The position numbers were made by a program, and so were the translations under genes. Of a stretch of 64,000 bases of DNA, positions 1-7,656 are shown piece after piece. Within the stretch, counting starts at the first letter, position 1. Each line of letters starts with the position of its first letter. The DNA comes from Actinokineospora iranica. Its GTDB lineage: Bacteria > Actinomycetota > Actinomycetes > Mycobacteriales > Pseudonocardiaceae. The notes under the pieces are model-generated. The model ran no database searches, had not been told where the DNA came from, and saw only the letters and a program-made list of their open reading frames with translations. The stretch spans positions 1 through 64,000 of the forward strand of contig NZ_FMZZ01000003.1 in the NCBI RefSeq assembly GCF_900101685.1. The letters are read 5' to 3'.

Positions 1-350
1 CAAGACCCTCCGCACCCGCTGGCCCGGCGAGAAGCTCTACATCATCTGCGACAACTTCTCCCCGCACCGCCACCCCAAAGTCCGCGCCTGGTGCGCTACC
101 AACGACGTCGAGTTGGTGTTCCTGCCCACCTACGGGTCCTGGTTGAACTGGATCGAAGCCGAGTTCGCCGCCCTGCGCTACTTCGCCCTCAACGGCACCG
201 ACCACCGCACTCACGGCGAACAGAACGCCGCGATCGAGGGCTACATCCGCTGGCGCAACGCCCGCACCCAACCCAAGACCGCATTCGCTACCGACTCACC
301 CATCCGAACCTGGACCCATTACCCAACCAAAGTTGCGTGACAAGCCACTA
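1..350. mobile_element. Right part of an IS630-type insertion sequence
   Basis: The transposase 3' end is followed by only about 10 bp before the neighbouring gene. IS630 elements insert at TA; a TA at 349-350 lies inside the CTA that encodes the stop codon of the minus-strand glycerophosphodiesterase gene, so the element edge is probably here. The terminal inverted repeat cannot be verified because the other end is outside the window. Confidence 0.5.
2..340 (+). CDS. IS630-family transposase, C-terminal part (5' end outside window)
   Basis: This is the C-terminal DDE catalytic half of an IS630-type transposase; the reading frame is open from the window edge, so the N-terminus is missing. 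Visible motifs are the second catalytic Asp in IICDNFSPHR, the following VFLPTYGSWLNWIEAEF block with the catalytic Glu, and the usual C-terminal helix (YIRWRNAR). These are family signatures; function is known for the family (cut-and-paste transposition at TA targets). The reading frame closes at TGA 338-340, just before the stop codon of the convergent glycerophosphodiesterase gene. Whether the complete element is intact cannot be seen here. Confidence 0.9.
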   Translation, partial: KTLRTRWPGEKLYIICDNFSPHRHPKVRAWCATNDVELVFLPTYGSWLNWIEAEFAALRYFALNGTDHRTHGEQNAAIEGYIRWRNARTQPKTAFATDSPIRTWTHYPTKVA

Positions 351-1115
351 GATGCGGGCTGGCTCCGCGTGCAGGGCGGCGAGCACCTTGGGCACGTTGT
401 TGACGCAGAGCGCGTCGGCCCCGGCGTCGAGCAGCTGCTGGGCGAAGGCCACGCTCGGGCACCACGCCAGGAACTCCCGGCCGCTGTTGTGCACCGTTTC
501 CACGACGTACTCCAGCGGCCGGTGCTCGATCTCGTTGGGCCGCAGCGAGCCCCAGTGCGGCGCGAGCACTTGGACGTCCAGGTGCCCCGCCGCGGCGACG
601 GCTTGGCCGATGGGGAAGTCCAGCCAGGTGAGCAGCCCCCGGGGGACCCCGGGGGCCAGCTCGCGGGCGATGTCCAGCGCGCCCGGGTCGAACGAGCTGA
701 TCAGCACCTCCCGCTTGCCCGCTTCCCGTTTGGCCACTTGGGCCAACTGCCCCATCGTGGACCGGGCGCGGGAGCGGGTCGCGTCCTCCATCGACGTCTT
801 GACGTCGAAGTCGACGCCGACGCCCGGCGGCAGGGCCGCCAAGAGGGTGTCGAGCCGCAGCGCGCCCTTGTCGGTCGCCTCGGTGCCGGTGACGTCGGCG
901 TAGAACACGCCGTCGTCGTCGGTCGGGTTGTGCGCCACCACCAAGTGGTCGTCGCGGGTTCGCCGGACGTCGACCTCTACCCAGTCGATGCCCAGGTCGA
1001 CGGCGGCGAGGAAGGACTCCAGCGAGTTCTCCACATAGCCGCCGACCGTGCCGCGGCCGCAGCCGCGATGCCCCAGGAGTACCGGCCTGGGTCCGAACAC
1101 TCTGTTGCCGCCCAT
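348..1115 (-). CDS. Glycerophosphodiester phosphodiesterase (GDPD) family protein
   Basis: Probable GDPD, hydrolysing glycerophosphodiesters to glycerol-3-phosphate and an alcohol. With the ATG at 1113-1115 the protein is 255 residues, a normal length for the family. It shows the LLGHRG signature near residue 16 and the catalytic-site ENSLESF near residue 29, then a VEVDVRRTRDDHLVVAHN block and a C-terminal DALCVNNVP block. The open frame extends upstream to 1205, but that extension is Arg/Pro-rich with no motif, so the internal ATG is preferred. There is no signal peptide, so it is likely cytoplasmic. It lies downstream of and on the same strand as the nucleotidyltransferase and glycerophosphotransferase-like genes, suggesting a shared glycerol-phosphate theme (inference). 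Confidence 0.85.
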   Translation of the reverse strand: MGGNRVFGPRPVLLGHRGCGRGTVGGYVENSLESFLAAVDLGIDWVEVDVRRTRDDHLVVAHNPTDDDGVFYADVTGTEATDKGALRLDTLLAALPPGVGVDFDVKTSMEDATRSRARSTMGQLAQVAKREAGKREVLISSFDPGALDIARELAPGVPRGLLTWLDFPIGQAVAAAGHLDVQVLAPHWGSLRPNEIEHRPLEYVVETVHNSGREFLAWCPSVAFAQQLLDAGADALCVNNVPKVLAALHAEPARI

Positions 1116-1161
1116 AACACGCCGAAACCCCCGCCTGCGCGGGGCCTCGGCTGACGAGGCG

Positions 1162-1884
1162 CTACGCGGCCGGGGTGACGGTCTTGCCCACCTCCACGTT
1201 CGCACGCTCGAGGTCGCCTGCGAAGTCCACCTCCACCACGAAGAACTCGGAGATGTCCGACGCCAACACCCGAAGCCCAGCCGCTCCGATCGCGGACTCG
1301 ATGCCGCGCTCGAAGTAGTCGGTGTCGGAGCAGCGCTCGAGATGCTCGACCAGCGTCGCCAGGTCAGGAGACGCGATGTAGTTGATGCCGACGGCCTCGC
1401 CGAGACCGTCTGACACTGATTTTGACAGCTCCCGGATATGTCCGTCGATGGAAGCGGTGTACTTCACCTCTTCCTCGCCGACCGCCGCGGTGTTCACGCA
1501 CACGAAGCTGCGGTCCGCCGCGATGTCCGGGGCGATCTCGTGCAGCAGGCGCGGGTCGAACACGACGTCGCCGTTGAGCCACAGCACGCCGCCGGATTCC
1601 GCTTGCCGCAGGGCTTTGAGCAGGCTCTTCGCGGTGTTGGTGTGCTCGTAGCGCTCGTTGTAGACGAACCGGGCGTCCGGTGCGGCGGCCATGATCTGCT
1701 CGGCCTGGAAGCCGACGACGATGGTCACCCGCAGCCGGTCGCCGAAAACCGACATCAGGTTGTCGAGTTGCTGGGCCAGGATCGAGCGCCCGTCGACAAG
1801 CGGGGTGAGCGGCTTCGGGCGGGGCATCCCCAACCGGGTGCCCATGCCCGCGGCCAGGATGACGACTTGGAGTTGGCCGGTCAC
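1162..1884 (-). CDS. NTP transferase (sugar/choline-phosphate nucleotidyltransferase type)
   Basis: A nucleotidyltransferase-fold protein of about 240 residues. The N-terminus carries VVILAAGMGTRLG followed by PKPLTPL, the classic NTP-binding and Lys signature; WLNGDVVFDP holds the metal-binding Asp. The overall pattern resembles LicC-type phosphocholine cytidylyltransferases and related transferases that activate surface polymer precursors. The GTG start (1882-1884) overlaps the stop of the upstream gene (1881-1883), so the two are translationally coupled. Substrate is not decidable from sequence; the partnership with a CDP-glycerol transferase-like protein suggests it makes a CDP-activated alcohol or sugar (inference). 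Confidence 0.82.
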   Translation of the reverse strand: MTGQLQVVILAAGMGTRLGMPRPKPLTPLVDGRSILAQQLDNLMSVFGDRLRVTIVVGFQAEQIMAAAPDARFVYNERYEHTNTAKSLLKALRQAESGGVLWLNGDVVFDPRLLHEIAPDIAADRSFVCVNTAAVGEEEVKYTASIDGHIRELSKSVSDGLGEAVGINYIASPDLATLVEHLERCSDTDYFERGIESAIGAAGLRVLASDISEFFVVEVDFAGDLERANVEVGKTVTPAA

Positions 1885-3125
1885 GCGAGCCTCCCGGTGG
1901 TGGTGTCGGACTGTGCTTTCTCGGCGAGTCGGCGGTCGCGCAGGGCGATCGCGTCGTCGACCGCGGCGAGGAAGCGGGTCGTGCTCTCGCCGGGTCCGAG
2001 GTCGCCGAAGTAGTGCTCGCGGGTGGTGGCGCGTTCGTCGCGGTGGTGGTCGTTTTCCAGCCGCTCGGTCAGCGTGGCGGTGAGCGCGGCGATGGTCGTG
2101 GAGTCCACGATGTCGGCGCACCGGCTGATGGGTGCGTTGGCGTGCAGCCGGTCGCGGTCGTCGTAGCGGTCGGCGATGAACATCGGCTTGTCCACCCGCA
2201 GGTAGAGGAAGTCGAGCCCGACTGACGAGACGTCGGTGACGATCAGGTCGCAGCGCGGGAACACGGCCAAGATGTCGCCGGTGGTGAGGACCTGGTGGCC
2301 CGCGTCCGGGTCGTGGCGGGCGGCGGACTCCAGCAGCCGCACGATCTCGGTGTGCGCGGCTTTCATGCCCGGCAGCGGACTCAGCGACACCCGGGGGTGC
2401 GGTTTGTAGACCACCCGCGCGTTCGGCACGGCGAGCGCGGCCGCGGCGATCTCCGGGCCGAACACGTCGACCGAGGTGTAGTTGTTCGACGCGTCCTCGC
2501 CTTCCCAGGTGGGGGCGTAGAGGATCGTGCGGCGCTCGCTGGGCGGCAGCACCGGCTCCGGCCGCAGGTCAAGCTGCGGCCTGCCGACGGGGACCAGGGC
2601 CGACTCGTCGAAGCCGATCAGGGCGGCCCGGTGCCTGTGGATGGCGGCCGTGCCCGCGACGAAGACCTGGTCGTAGGCCTTCACCTGGTTGCTGACCATG
2701 CAGATCTTGTCGCTCTCGCCGTGGTTGACGTGCAGGTGGATCACGCGGCGCTGCATGAGCGAGTGGAAGTTGTGCACGGAGTTGTTGACGTAGACCACGG
2801 CCTTGAAGTCGCTGCTCGCGTACAGCTCGACCAGATCGGGAAAGGTCGGGGCGAACACGCACGGCAGGCTCGTGGCCAGCGACAGCTCCGCGGCCGAGGC
2901 GAGGTTCCGGGTGATGATCACGACCGGATGGCGCTCGTCCAGGAGTTCGAAGACCGGCAGCCACTGTTTGAGCTGGTAGAGCTTGCGGGGATCGTCGGCG
3001 AAGTAGACGGCGATCTCGCCCGGCACCGGCTCGCCGGGGGTGTAGCCCGCTGGGTCGGGGGCCAGCGGGGTGTCCAGAAGCCGGTGTGTGTCCTTGGTTT
3101 TCTTGCGGCGGCCGAAAAAGCCCAC
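1881..3125 (-). CDS. CDP-glycerol glycerophosphotransferase-like (TagB/TagF family) protein
   Basis: Resembles the CDP-glycerol:glycerophosphate glycerophosphotransferase family that primes or polymerises teichoic-acid-type chains at the cytoplasmic membrane face. Recognisable blocks are HLHVNHGESDK in the middle, TILYAPTWEG, VVYKPHPR and LIVTDVSSVGLDFLYL near the C-terminus, all typical of the GT-B-like fold of this family. The GTG at 3123-3125 gives 414 residues and has AGGGAG about 8 nt upstream; the open frame runs on to 3359, but that part has no recognisable sequence. Its stop overlaps the start of the nucleotidyltransferase gene. Acceptor and exact polymer are unknown. Confidence 0.8.
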   Translation of the reverse strand: MGFFGRRKKTKDTHRLLDTPLAPDPAGYTPGEPVPGEIAVYFADDPRKLYQLKQWLPVFELLDERHPVVIITRNLASAAELSLATSLPCVFAPTFPDLVELYASSDFKAVVYVNNSVHNFHSLMQRRVIHLHVNHGESDKICMVSNQVKAYDQVFVAGTAAIHRHRAALIGFDESALVPVGRPQLDLRPEPVLPPSERRTILYAPTWEGEDASNNYTSVDVFGPEIAAAALAVPNARVVYKPHPRVSLSPLPGMKAAHTEIVRLLESAARHDPDAGHQVLTTGDILAVFPRCDLIVTDVSSVGLDFLYLRVDKPMFIADRYDDRDRLHANAPISRCADIVDSTTIAALTATLTERLENDHHRDERATTREHYFGDLGPGESTTRFLAAVDDAIALRDRRLAEKAQSDTTTGRLA

Positions 3126-3432
3126 GCGGCGGCTCCCTATGAACTGATCGAGGTCGGCGACGGACCACGCGGTGAACGACTGGCTGATGAGAACGGCGAG
3201 TCGGCGGGTGACCGCGCGGCGCCGTGCGCACTCTATCTTCGCTGCTCGACACGTTTTCGCCAAGCACCGGATGCCGCAGAGATACCAAGTGTTTACGCGT
3301 CGGTTGCCCGACGGCGCGGTCGACGTGGTCGCCGGGGCTCGGTCACCCGGCCGACACATGAGCCGGATTCGGTAATCCGCAAGTGTTCCGGCGGAAACGC
3401 GACGATCATCCGCGGTGACTGTACTCGTCCCT
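3126..3432. other. Divergent intergenic region, surface-polymer genes / nitrogen cluster
   Basis: About 300 bp between two divergently transcribed operons, so it should hold both promoters. I see no convincing coding sequence. A GlnR-like motif lies at 3342-3357 (listed separately). No tRNA or terminator is visible. Confidence 0.5.
3342..3357 (+). promoter_or_regulatory. Possible GlnR-type binding site
   Basis: The sequence GTCAC, six bases, GACAC fits one half of the actinobacterial GlnR pattern (GTnAC-n6-GnAAC) with one mismatch. It lies about 75-90 bp before the first gene of the nitrogen-starvation cluster. Only one two-box unit is clear, so this is a candidate and not a confident site. 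Confidence 0.3.
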
Positions 3433-3639
3433 ATGCCGGAGATGTACTTCGCCGTACGGTGGCCCGACGGGTCGTCGCAGCAGTGCTACTCGCCGTCGTC
3501 GGTCGTGGCGGAGTACCTGGAGCCGGGGACCCGGTACCCGGTCGGGGAGTTCGTCGAGCGCGGTTGCGCCGCGCTGGCCGTCGGCTCCGGGCGGGTGCGG
3601 GAGAAGCACGGCTTCGAGTGCGGCAGCGCGCTCGCGTAG
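3433..3639 (+). CDS. MSMEG_0570 family nitrogen starvation response protein
   Basis: A small protein of 68 residues beginning MPEMYFAVRWPDG, then CYSPSSVVAEYLEPG and a C-terminal REKHGFECGSALA block. This is the pattern of the MSMEG_0570 family, whose members sit in the same conserved cluster as the genes downstream. A GTG at 3415 would add six residues (start MTVLVP); the ATG at 3433 is chosen because the family normally begins near MPEM. Neither start has a strong ribosome binding site. It is the first gene of the cluster, 65 bp before the flavoprotein gene. Biochemical role unknown. Confidence 0.8.
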   Translation: MPEMYFAVRWPDGSSQQCYSPSSVVAEYLEPGTRYPVGEFVERGCAALAVGSGRVREKHGFECGSALA

Positions 3640-3704
3640 ATCGAGGAGATCAGAGCCAGGGCGACGGGGCTTTCCGGCCTCGTCCTTGTCGAGGGGTTCC
3701 AGCG

Positions 3705-5069
3705 ATGAGCAGGCTTGTGGCGGTGGCCCAGGGGAGTCTGGCCGGTGATCTGACCGGCACGCACCGGTCGGCCGTGGTGATCGGCGGCGGGCAGGCCGGG
3801 CTCGCGATGAGCCACTGCCTGACCGGGCGCGGGGTGGACCACCTTGTCCTGGAGCGCGGCCGGATCGCCAACGAGTGGCGGGACAGGCGGTGGGATTCCT
3901 TCTGCCTGGTCACCCCGAACTGGCAGTGCGAGTTGCCCGGATTCCCTTACCCGGGAACGGAACCGTCCGGTTTCATGACGCGGGACGAGATTGTCGACTA
4001 CCTGAGCCGCTACGCCGCCTCGTTCGGCCCGCCACTGCTGGAGGAGGTCGCGGTGACCCGGTTGCGGGTCGACGGCGACGGGCGGTTCGCTCTTACCACT
4101 ACCCGCGGCACGCTTACCGCCGATCAGGTAGTGGTGGCGACCGGGCCTTACCAGGTGCCGTTGATCCCTCGGATCGCTGAACGGTTGCCCGACAGCGTCA
4201 CCCAGATCCACTCGGCGGACTACCGGAATCCGGAAAGCCTGCCGCCCGGCGCGGTCCTCGTCGTCGGGACCGGCCAGTCCGGCTGCCAGATCGCCGAAGA
4301 CCTGCATCTCGCCGGGCGGCGGGTTCACCTGGCGACCGGTAGCGCGCCGCGCGTGGCGCGGCGGTACCGGGGCCGCGACGTGGTGGACTGGTTGGCGGAC
4401 ATGGGGTATTACCGCAAGTCAATCGACGAGTTCGACGACGCGGACGCGGTGCGGATGCGCGCCAACCACTACGTCACCGGCCGCGGCGGCGGGCGTGACA
4501 TAGACCTGCGCGCGTTCGCCCGGCAGGGGATGCGGTTGCACGGCAGGCTCTCGGCCGTCGGCGCGGGCGTGGTCGAGTTCGCCGACGACCTGCGCCGCAA
4601 CCTGGACAACGCGGACGCGGTGTCGGAGTCCATCAAGGACTCGATCGACGCCTTCATCGCCGGGCGGCACCTCGTGGCGCCGGAGGAGCCGCGCTCCGTC
4701 CCGGTCTGGGCGCCGGACGACGGGCCGACGTCGGTGGACCTGGCCGCCGAGGGCATCGCGTCGGTGGTGTGGTGCACCGGTTTCGGCCGGGACAACCGGT
4801 GGATCGACGTGCCGGTGTTCGACGGCCGCGGCTACCCGGCGCACCACCGGGGCGTGACCACGTTCCCCGGCTTGTACTTCCTCGGCCTGCCCTGGCAGTG
4901 GACCTGGGGGTCGGGCCGGTTCTGCGGCGTGGCCGCCGACGCTGAGCACCTCGCCGCGCGGATCGCCGCCGGGCCCGCGCGGCCGGTCGAGGTGCCCTGG
5001 ATCGCGGGGACCCCGCACAGCACGTCGCCGAGCGCGGCCGAGTGGACCGCGCCGCGCACGGTCGCCTGA
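3705..5069 (+). CDS. MSMEG_0569 family flavin-dependent oxidoreductase
   Basis: A 454-residue FAD/NAD(P)-binding protein of the flavin monooxygenase-like group. It has an N-terminal dinucleotide-binding motif (VVIGGGQAGLAMS), the WRDRRWDSFCLVTPNW block and a second Rossmann motif (LVVGTGQSGCQIAED). The C-terminal half has WCTGFGRDNRWID and LYFLGLPWQWTWGSGRF. Family membership is inferred from these motifs plus its invariable neighbours in this cluster. Expected to oxidise a small nitrogenous metabolite or intermediate in the cytoplasm, but the substrate is not known for the family. The ATG at 3705 is chosen from the family-like N-terminus; the open frame continues far upstream without meaning. 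Confidence 0.85.
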   Translation: MSRLVAVAQGSLAGDLTGTHRSAVVIGGGQAGLAMSHCLTGRGVDHLVLERGRIANEWRDRRWDSFCLVTPNWQCELPGFPYPGTEPSGFMTRDEIVDYLSRYAASFGPPLLEEVAVTRLRVDGDGRFALTTTRGTLTADQVVVATGPYQVPLIPRIAERLPDSVTQIHSADYRNPESLPPGAVLVVGTGQSGCQIAEDLHLAGRRVHLATGSAPRVARRYRGRDVVDWLADMGYYRKSIDEFDDADAVRMRANHYVTGRGGGRDIDLRAFARQGMRLHGRLSAVGAGVVEFADDLRRNLDNADAVSESIKDSIDAFIAGRHLVAPEEPRSVPVWAPDDGPTSVDLAAEGIASVVWCTGFGRDNRWIDVPVFDGRGYPAHHRGVTTFPGLYFLGLPWQWTWGSGRFCGVAADAEHLAARIAAGPARPVEVPWIAGTPHSTSPSAAEWTAPRTVA

Positions 5070-5166
5070 ATGGCGGTTTCACGTTTTTTGTGTCATTGGG
5101 CGGAAACAAACGAAACCGCGAGTTGTTTCGCGGGGAATCGTCTCGACATCGCCGGGAGGTGAGATC

Positions 5167-5997
5167 ATGACCATGGCAGGCTGGGTTTCCGACGCGCACC
5201 GGCACCTCGGCGTGCTGCCCGCTTATCCATTCTATGGCGGCCCCGCGGTCAACCCGGATCTGGGCGCGCGGGGCACCGTGGAGCAATTGCTCGCCGATCT
5301 CGACGCCGAACGCGTGCAACGCGCTCTGGTGATTCCGAACTACGGCGTTCCCGATCCGGACATCGCCTTCGGGTTCAACGAATTGGTCGTGGAGGCCGCG
5401 AGCCGCGACGACCGGGTGCGGGCCGCGCTGTGGGTCTCGCCCAAGGCGGCCGACGCCGAGCGCAACGCGCGGGCGCTGGCGCTGGCCGGTGAGCCCGGGG
5501 TGCGCGCGCTCAAGACGAGTTTCCTGCTCGGCGGCCGGGTCGGCGACCCGGACTGCCGCCCGCAGTTGGACCGGATCTTCGCGGTGGCGGCGGAAAATCG
5601 ACTGGTCGTGCACGTGCACACCTCGCCGGGCGCCGCGTCCGATATTGATGAGGTCGGCGGCCTCGTCGCGGACTACGGCGACGCCGTCGACATTCACCTC
5701 GTGCACTTCGGCGGGGGAATGAGCGGCCACATCAAGCTCGCGGGCTCGCGGTTTTTCGACTGGATCGCCGAGGGCAAGCGGGTCTACACCGACCTGTCCT
5801 GGTCGATCGGTTTCGCTCCGCGCTGGCTGGCGCACGAGATCGACCGGCGCGGAATAGGGCACGACCGAATCCTGTTCGCCAGCGACCAGCCTTGGGGCGA
5901 CTTCGCGAGCGAATACCACAAACTGCTCGCCGTCACCGGTGACGGCGAGCTCGCGGAAGCGGTTTTCCGCGGCAACTTCGCCAGGCTCTACGACTAG
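5167..5997 (+). CDS. Amidohydrolase-family metal-dependent hydrolase
   Basis: A TIM-barrel hydrolase of 276 residues of the amidohydrolase-2 type. The N-terminal metal-binding DAHRH motif is at residues 9-13, HVHTSPG carries further His ligands, HLVHFGGG follows, and FASDQPWGDF near the C-terminus supplies the last Asp. The ATG at 5167 has GGGAGGTGA just upstream. It lies 97 bp after the flavoprotein gene and 16 bp before the MSMEG_0572-like gene, so it is part of the same transcription unit. It probably hydrolyses or decarboxylates a pathway intermediate (inference). Confidence 0.82.
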   Translation: MTMAGWVSDAHRHLGVLPAYPFYGGPAVNPDLGARGTVEQLLADLDAERVQRALVIPNYGVPDPDIAFGFNELVVEAASRDDRVRAALWVSPKAADAERNARALALAGEPGVRALKTSFLLGGRVGDPDCRPQLDRIFAVAAENRLVVHVHTSPGAASDIDEVGGLVADYGDAVDIHLVHFGGGMSGHIKLAGSRFFDWIAEGKRVYTDLSWSIGFAPRWLAHEIDRRGIGHDRILFASDQPWGDFASEYHKLLAVTGDGELAEAVFRGNFARLYD

Positions 5998-6013
5998 TCA
6001 CGAGGAGAGTTTC

Positions 6014-6526
6014 ATGGGTGAGCTGACCGAACTCGAAGAGCAGAGCCTCAACGAGATCCCGCACCCGTCGCTGCCGGACGGCTCGAACCTGTACGGCGGG
6101 ACCAAGGTCTTCCCCGACTACCAGGCCGAGGAAGGCCAGTCGTATTTCACGCTCGTGCACGGCATCGCGCACGAGTCGTCGGTGAGTTTCGTGGCGATCC
6201 TGCAGGCCACCCGGGCGCTGCGGAAGGGCTTCGAGACGGCCATCTACTTCTACGGCCCCGGCGCGATGAACGCCATGGCCACCCGCGGCTTCCCCACCAC
6301 GGGCAACTCCGCGTTCCCCGGCGAGCACAACATCAACGACTCGCTCAAGACGTTCATCAAGGAGGGCGGCAAGGTCTACTGCTGCCGCTTCGGCCTGTCC
6401 CTGCACGGTTTGCGCGAGGAAGACCTGATCGAGGGGGTCATCCCGACCCATCCTCTCGACGTCCAGGACGCGCTCATCCACTACGCCCGCAAGGGCGCGA
6501 TCATCAATTCCACCTACATGTGGTAG
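6014..6526 (+). CDS. MSMEG_0572 / Sll0783 family nitrogen starvation response protein
   Basis: A 170-residue protein matching the MSMEG_0572/Sll0783 family: the N-terminal NEIPHPSLPDGSNLYGGTKV block, a central AIYFYGPGAMNAMATRGFP block, and VYCCRFGLSLHGL with two adjacent Cys residues, ending INSTYMW. Its overall organisation recalls small DsrE-like alpha/beta proteins. The start has GAGGAG 6 nt upstream. The Synechocystis homologue gave the family its nitrogen-starvation name; the molecular function is unknown. Its position between the hydrolase and radical SAM genes supports a common pathway. Confidence 0.88.
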   Translation: MGELTELEEQSLNEIPHPSLPDGSNLYGGTKVFPDYQAEEGQSYFTLVHGIAHESSVSFVAILQATRALRKGFETAIYFYGPGAMNAMATRGFPTTGNSAFPGEHNINDSLKTFIKEGGKVYCCRFGLSLHGLREEDLIEGVIPTHPLDVQDALIHYARKGAIINSTYMW

Positions 6527-6585
6527 CCGCTGGCCGCGGTGGGCACGGGCTTTTCCGTGTCCACCGCGGGGAAGGGAGTGCCGCA

Positions 6586-7656
6586 GTGTCCCGATCTCTG
6601 TCCCGATCCCTGACCACCCGCGTCGACCTCGCCCTGCTCGGGGTGCGGATGGACGCGCCGGTCCGCCGCAGCAAAGGCGCGGGCCCCAGCGACGACGGCC
6701 ACGTCGTGCTGGACGGCGCGAACGCCACCTTGCCGCTGAACCCGGACAGCCCGTACCTCGTGCGCGACGGCCGGGTGTTCGAGGGCGGTGTCGATCTCGG
6801 CTTGAGCGTCGAGCCGGTGCGCAGGCCGAAGTTCTACGACTTGACGACCGCTGACGGCATCTCTTACGACAAGATCGCGCTCTTGCACGGTCGAGACGTC
6901 TTGGCAACAACGGTGGTGCAGACCTGCGTCCGGTACGCCGAAGACCAGCGTTGCCGGTTCTGCGCCATAGAGGAGTCGTTGGCCAGTGGCGCGACCGTGG
7001 CGGCGAAGACGCCCGCGCAGTTGGCCGAGGTCGCCGAGGCCGCTGTCCGGCTCGACGGAATCCGGCAGATGGTCATGACCACCGGCACCACCGCCGGTCC
7101 CGACCGCGGCGCCCGCCCGCTGGTCCGCTGCGTGCGGGCCGTCCTCGACGCCGTGCCGGGGCTGCCGATCCAGGTGCAGATCGAGCCGCCCGCCGACCTG
7201 TCGGTGATCGCGGAACTGCGCGCGGCGGGCGCGACCGCCATCGGCATCCACGTCGAGTCCCTGGACGACGAGGTCCGCGCGCGGTGGATGCCGGGCAAGG
7301 GCCTGGTCCCGATGGCCGAGTACGAGGCCGCGTGGGACGAGGCGGTGCGGGTCTTCGGCCGCAACAAGGTCTCGACTTACCTGCTCATCGGGCTCGGCGA
7401 CGACCCGGACGCGCTCATCGCGGGCGCGGGCAGGCTCATCGAGCGCGGGGTCTACCCGTTCGTGGTGCCGTTCCGGCCGATGCTGGGCACTCTCGCCCGG
7501 CGCGACGGGGCTGCCGCGCCCGCGCCCGCGCTGGTGCGCGATGTCACCGAGCGGGTCGCGGCGCTGCTGCGCGCGGCCGGGATGACCGGCGCCGACCAGG
7601 GCGCGGGCTGCGCCGCCTGCGGGGCGTGCGGTGTGCTCCAGGCGGCGGGCGGATGA
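6586..7656 (+). CDS. MSMEG_0568 family radical SAM protein
   Basis: A 356-residue radical SAM enzyme. The iron-sulfur cluster Cys residues are C114, C123 and C126 (TCVRYAEDQRCRFC), an unusual C-X8-C-X2-C spacing compared with the common CX3CX2C. Downstream are TTGTTAGPDRG and QIEPPADLSVIAEL, typical of the barrel. The C-terminus is Cys-rich (GCAACGACGVLQ), a possible auxiliary metal site. GTG 6586 is chosen because GAAGGGAG precedes it by about 8 nt; the frame upstream of it lacks conservation. Its TGA overlaps the ATG of the next gene. It presumably performs a radical step in the cluster's unknown pathway. Confidence 0.85.
   Translation: MSRSLSRSLTTRVDLALLGVRMDAPVRRSKGAGPSDDGHVVLDGANATLPLNPDSPYLVRDGRVFEGGVDLGLSVEPVRRPKFYDLTTADGISYDKIALLHGRDVLATTVVQTCVRYAEDQRCRFCAIEESLASGATVAAKTPAQLAEVAEAAVRLDGIRQMVMTTGTTAGPDRGARPLVRCVRAVLDAVPGLPIQVQIEPPADLSVIAELRAAGATAIGIHVESLDDEVRARWMPGKGLVPMAEYEAAWDEAVRVFGRNKVSTYLLIGLGDDPDALIAGAGRLIERGVYPFVVPFRPMLGTLARRDGAAAPAPALVRDVTERVAALLRAAGMTGADQGAGCAACGACGVLQAAGG

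Noticed and set aside
4654-5919. 421-codon minus-strand frame across the flavoprotein and amidohydrolase genes
   Set aside because: Crosses two genes with strong motifs on the plus strand; composition is Arg/Pro-rich and not protein-like.
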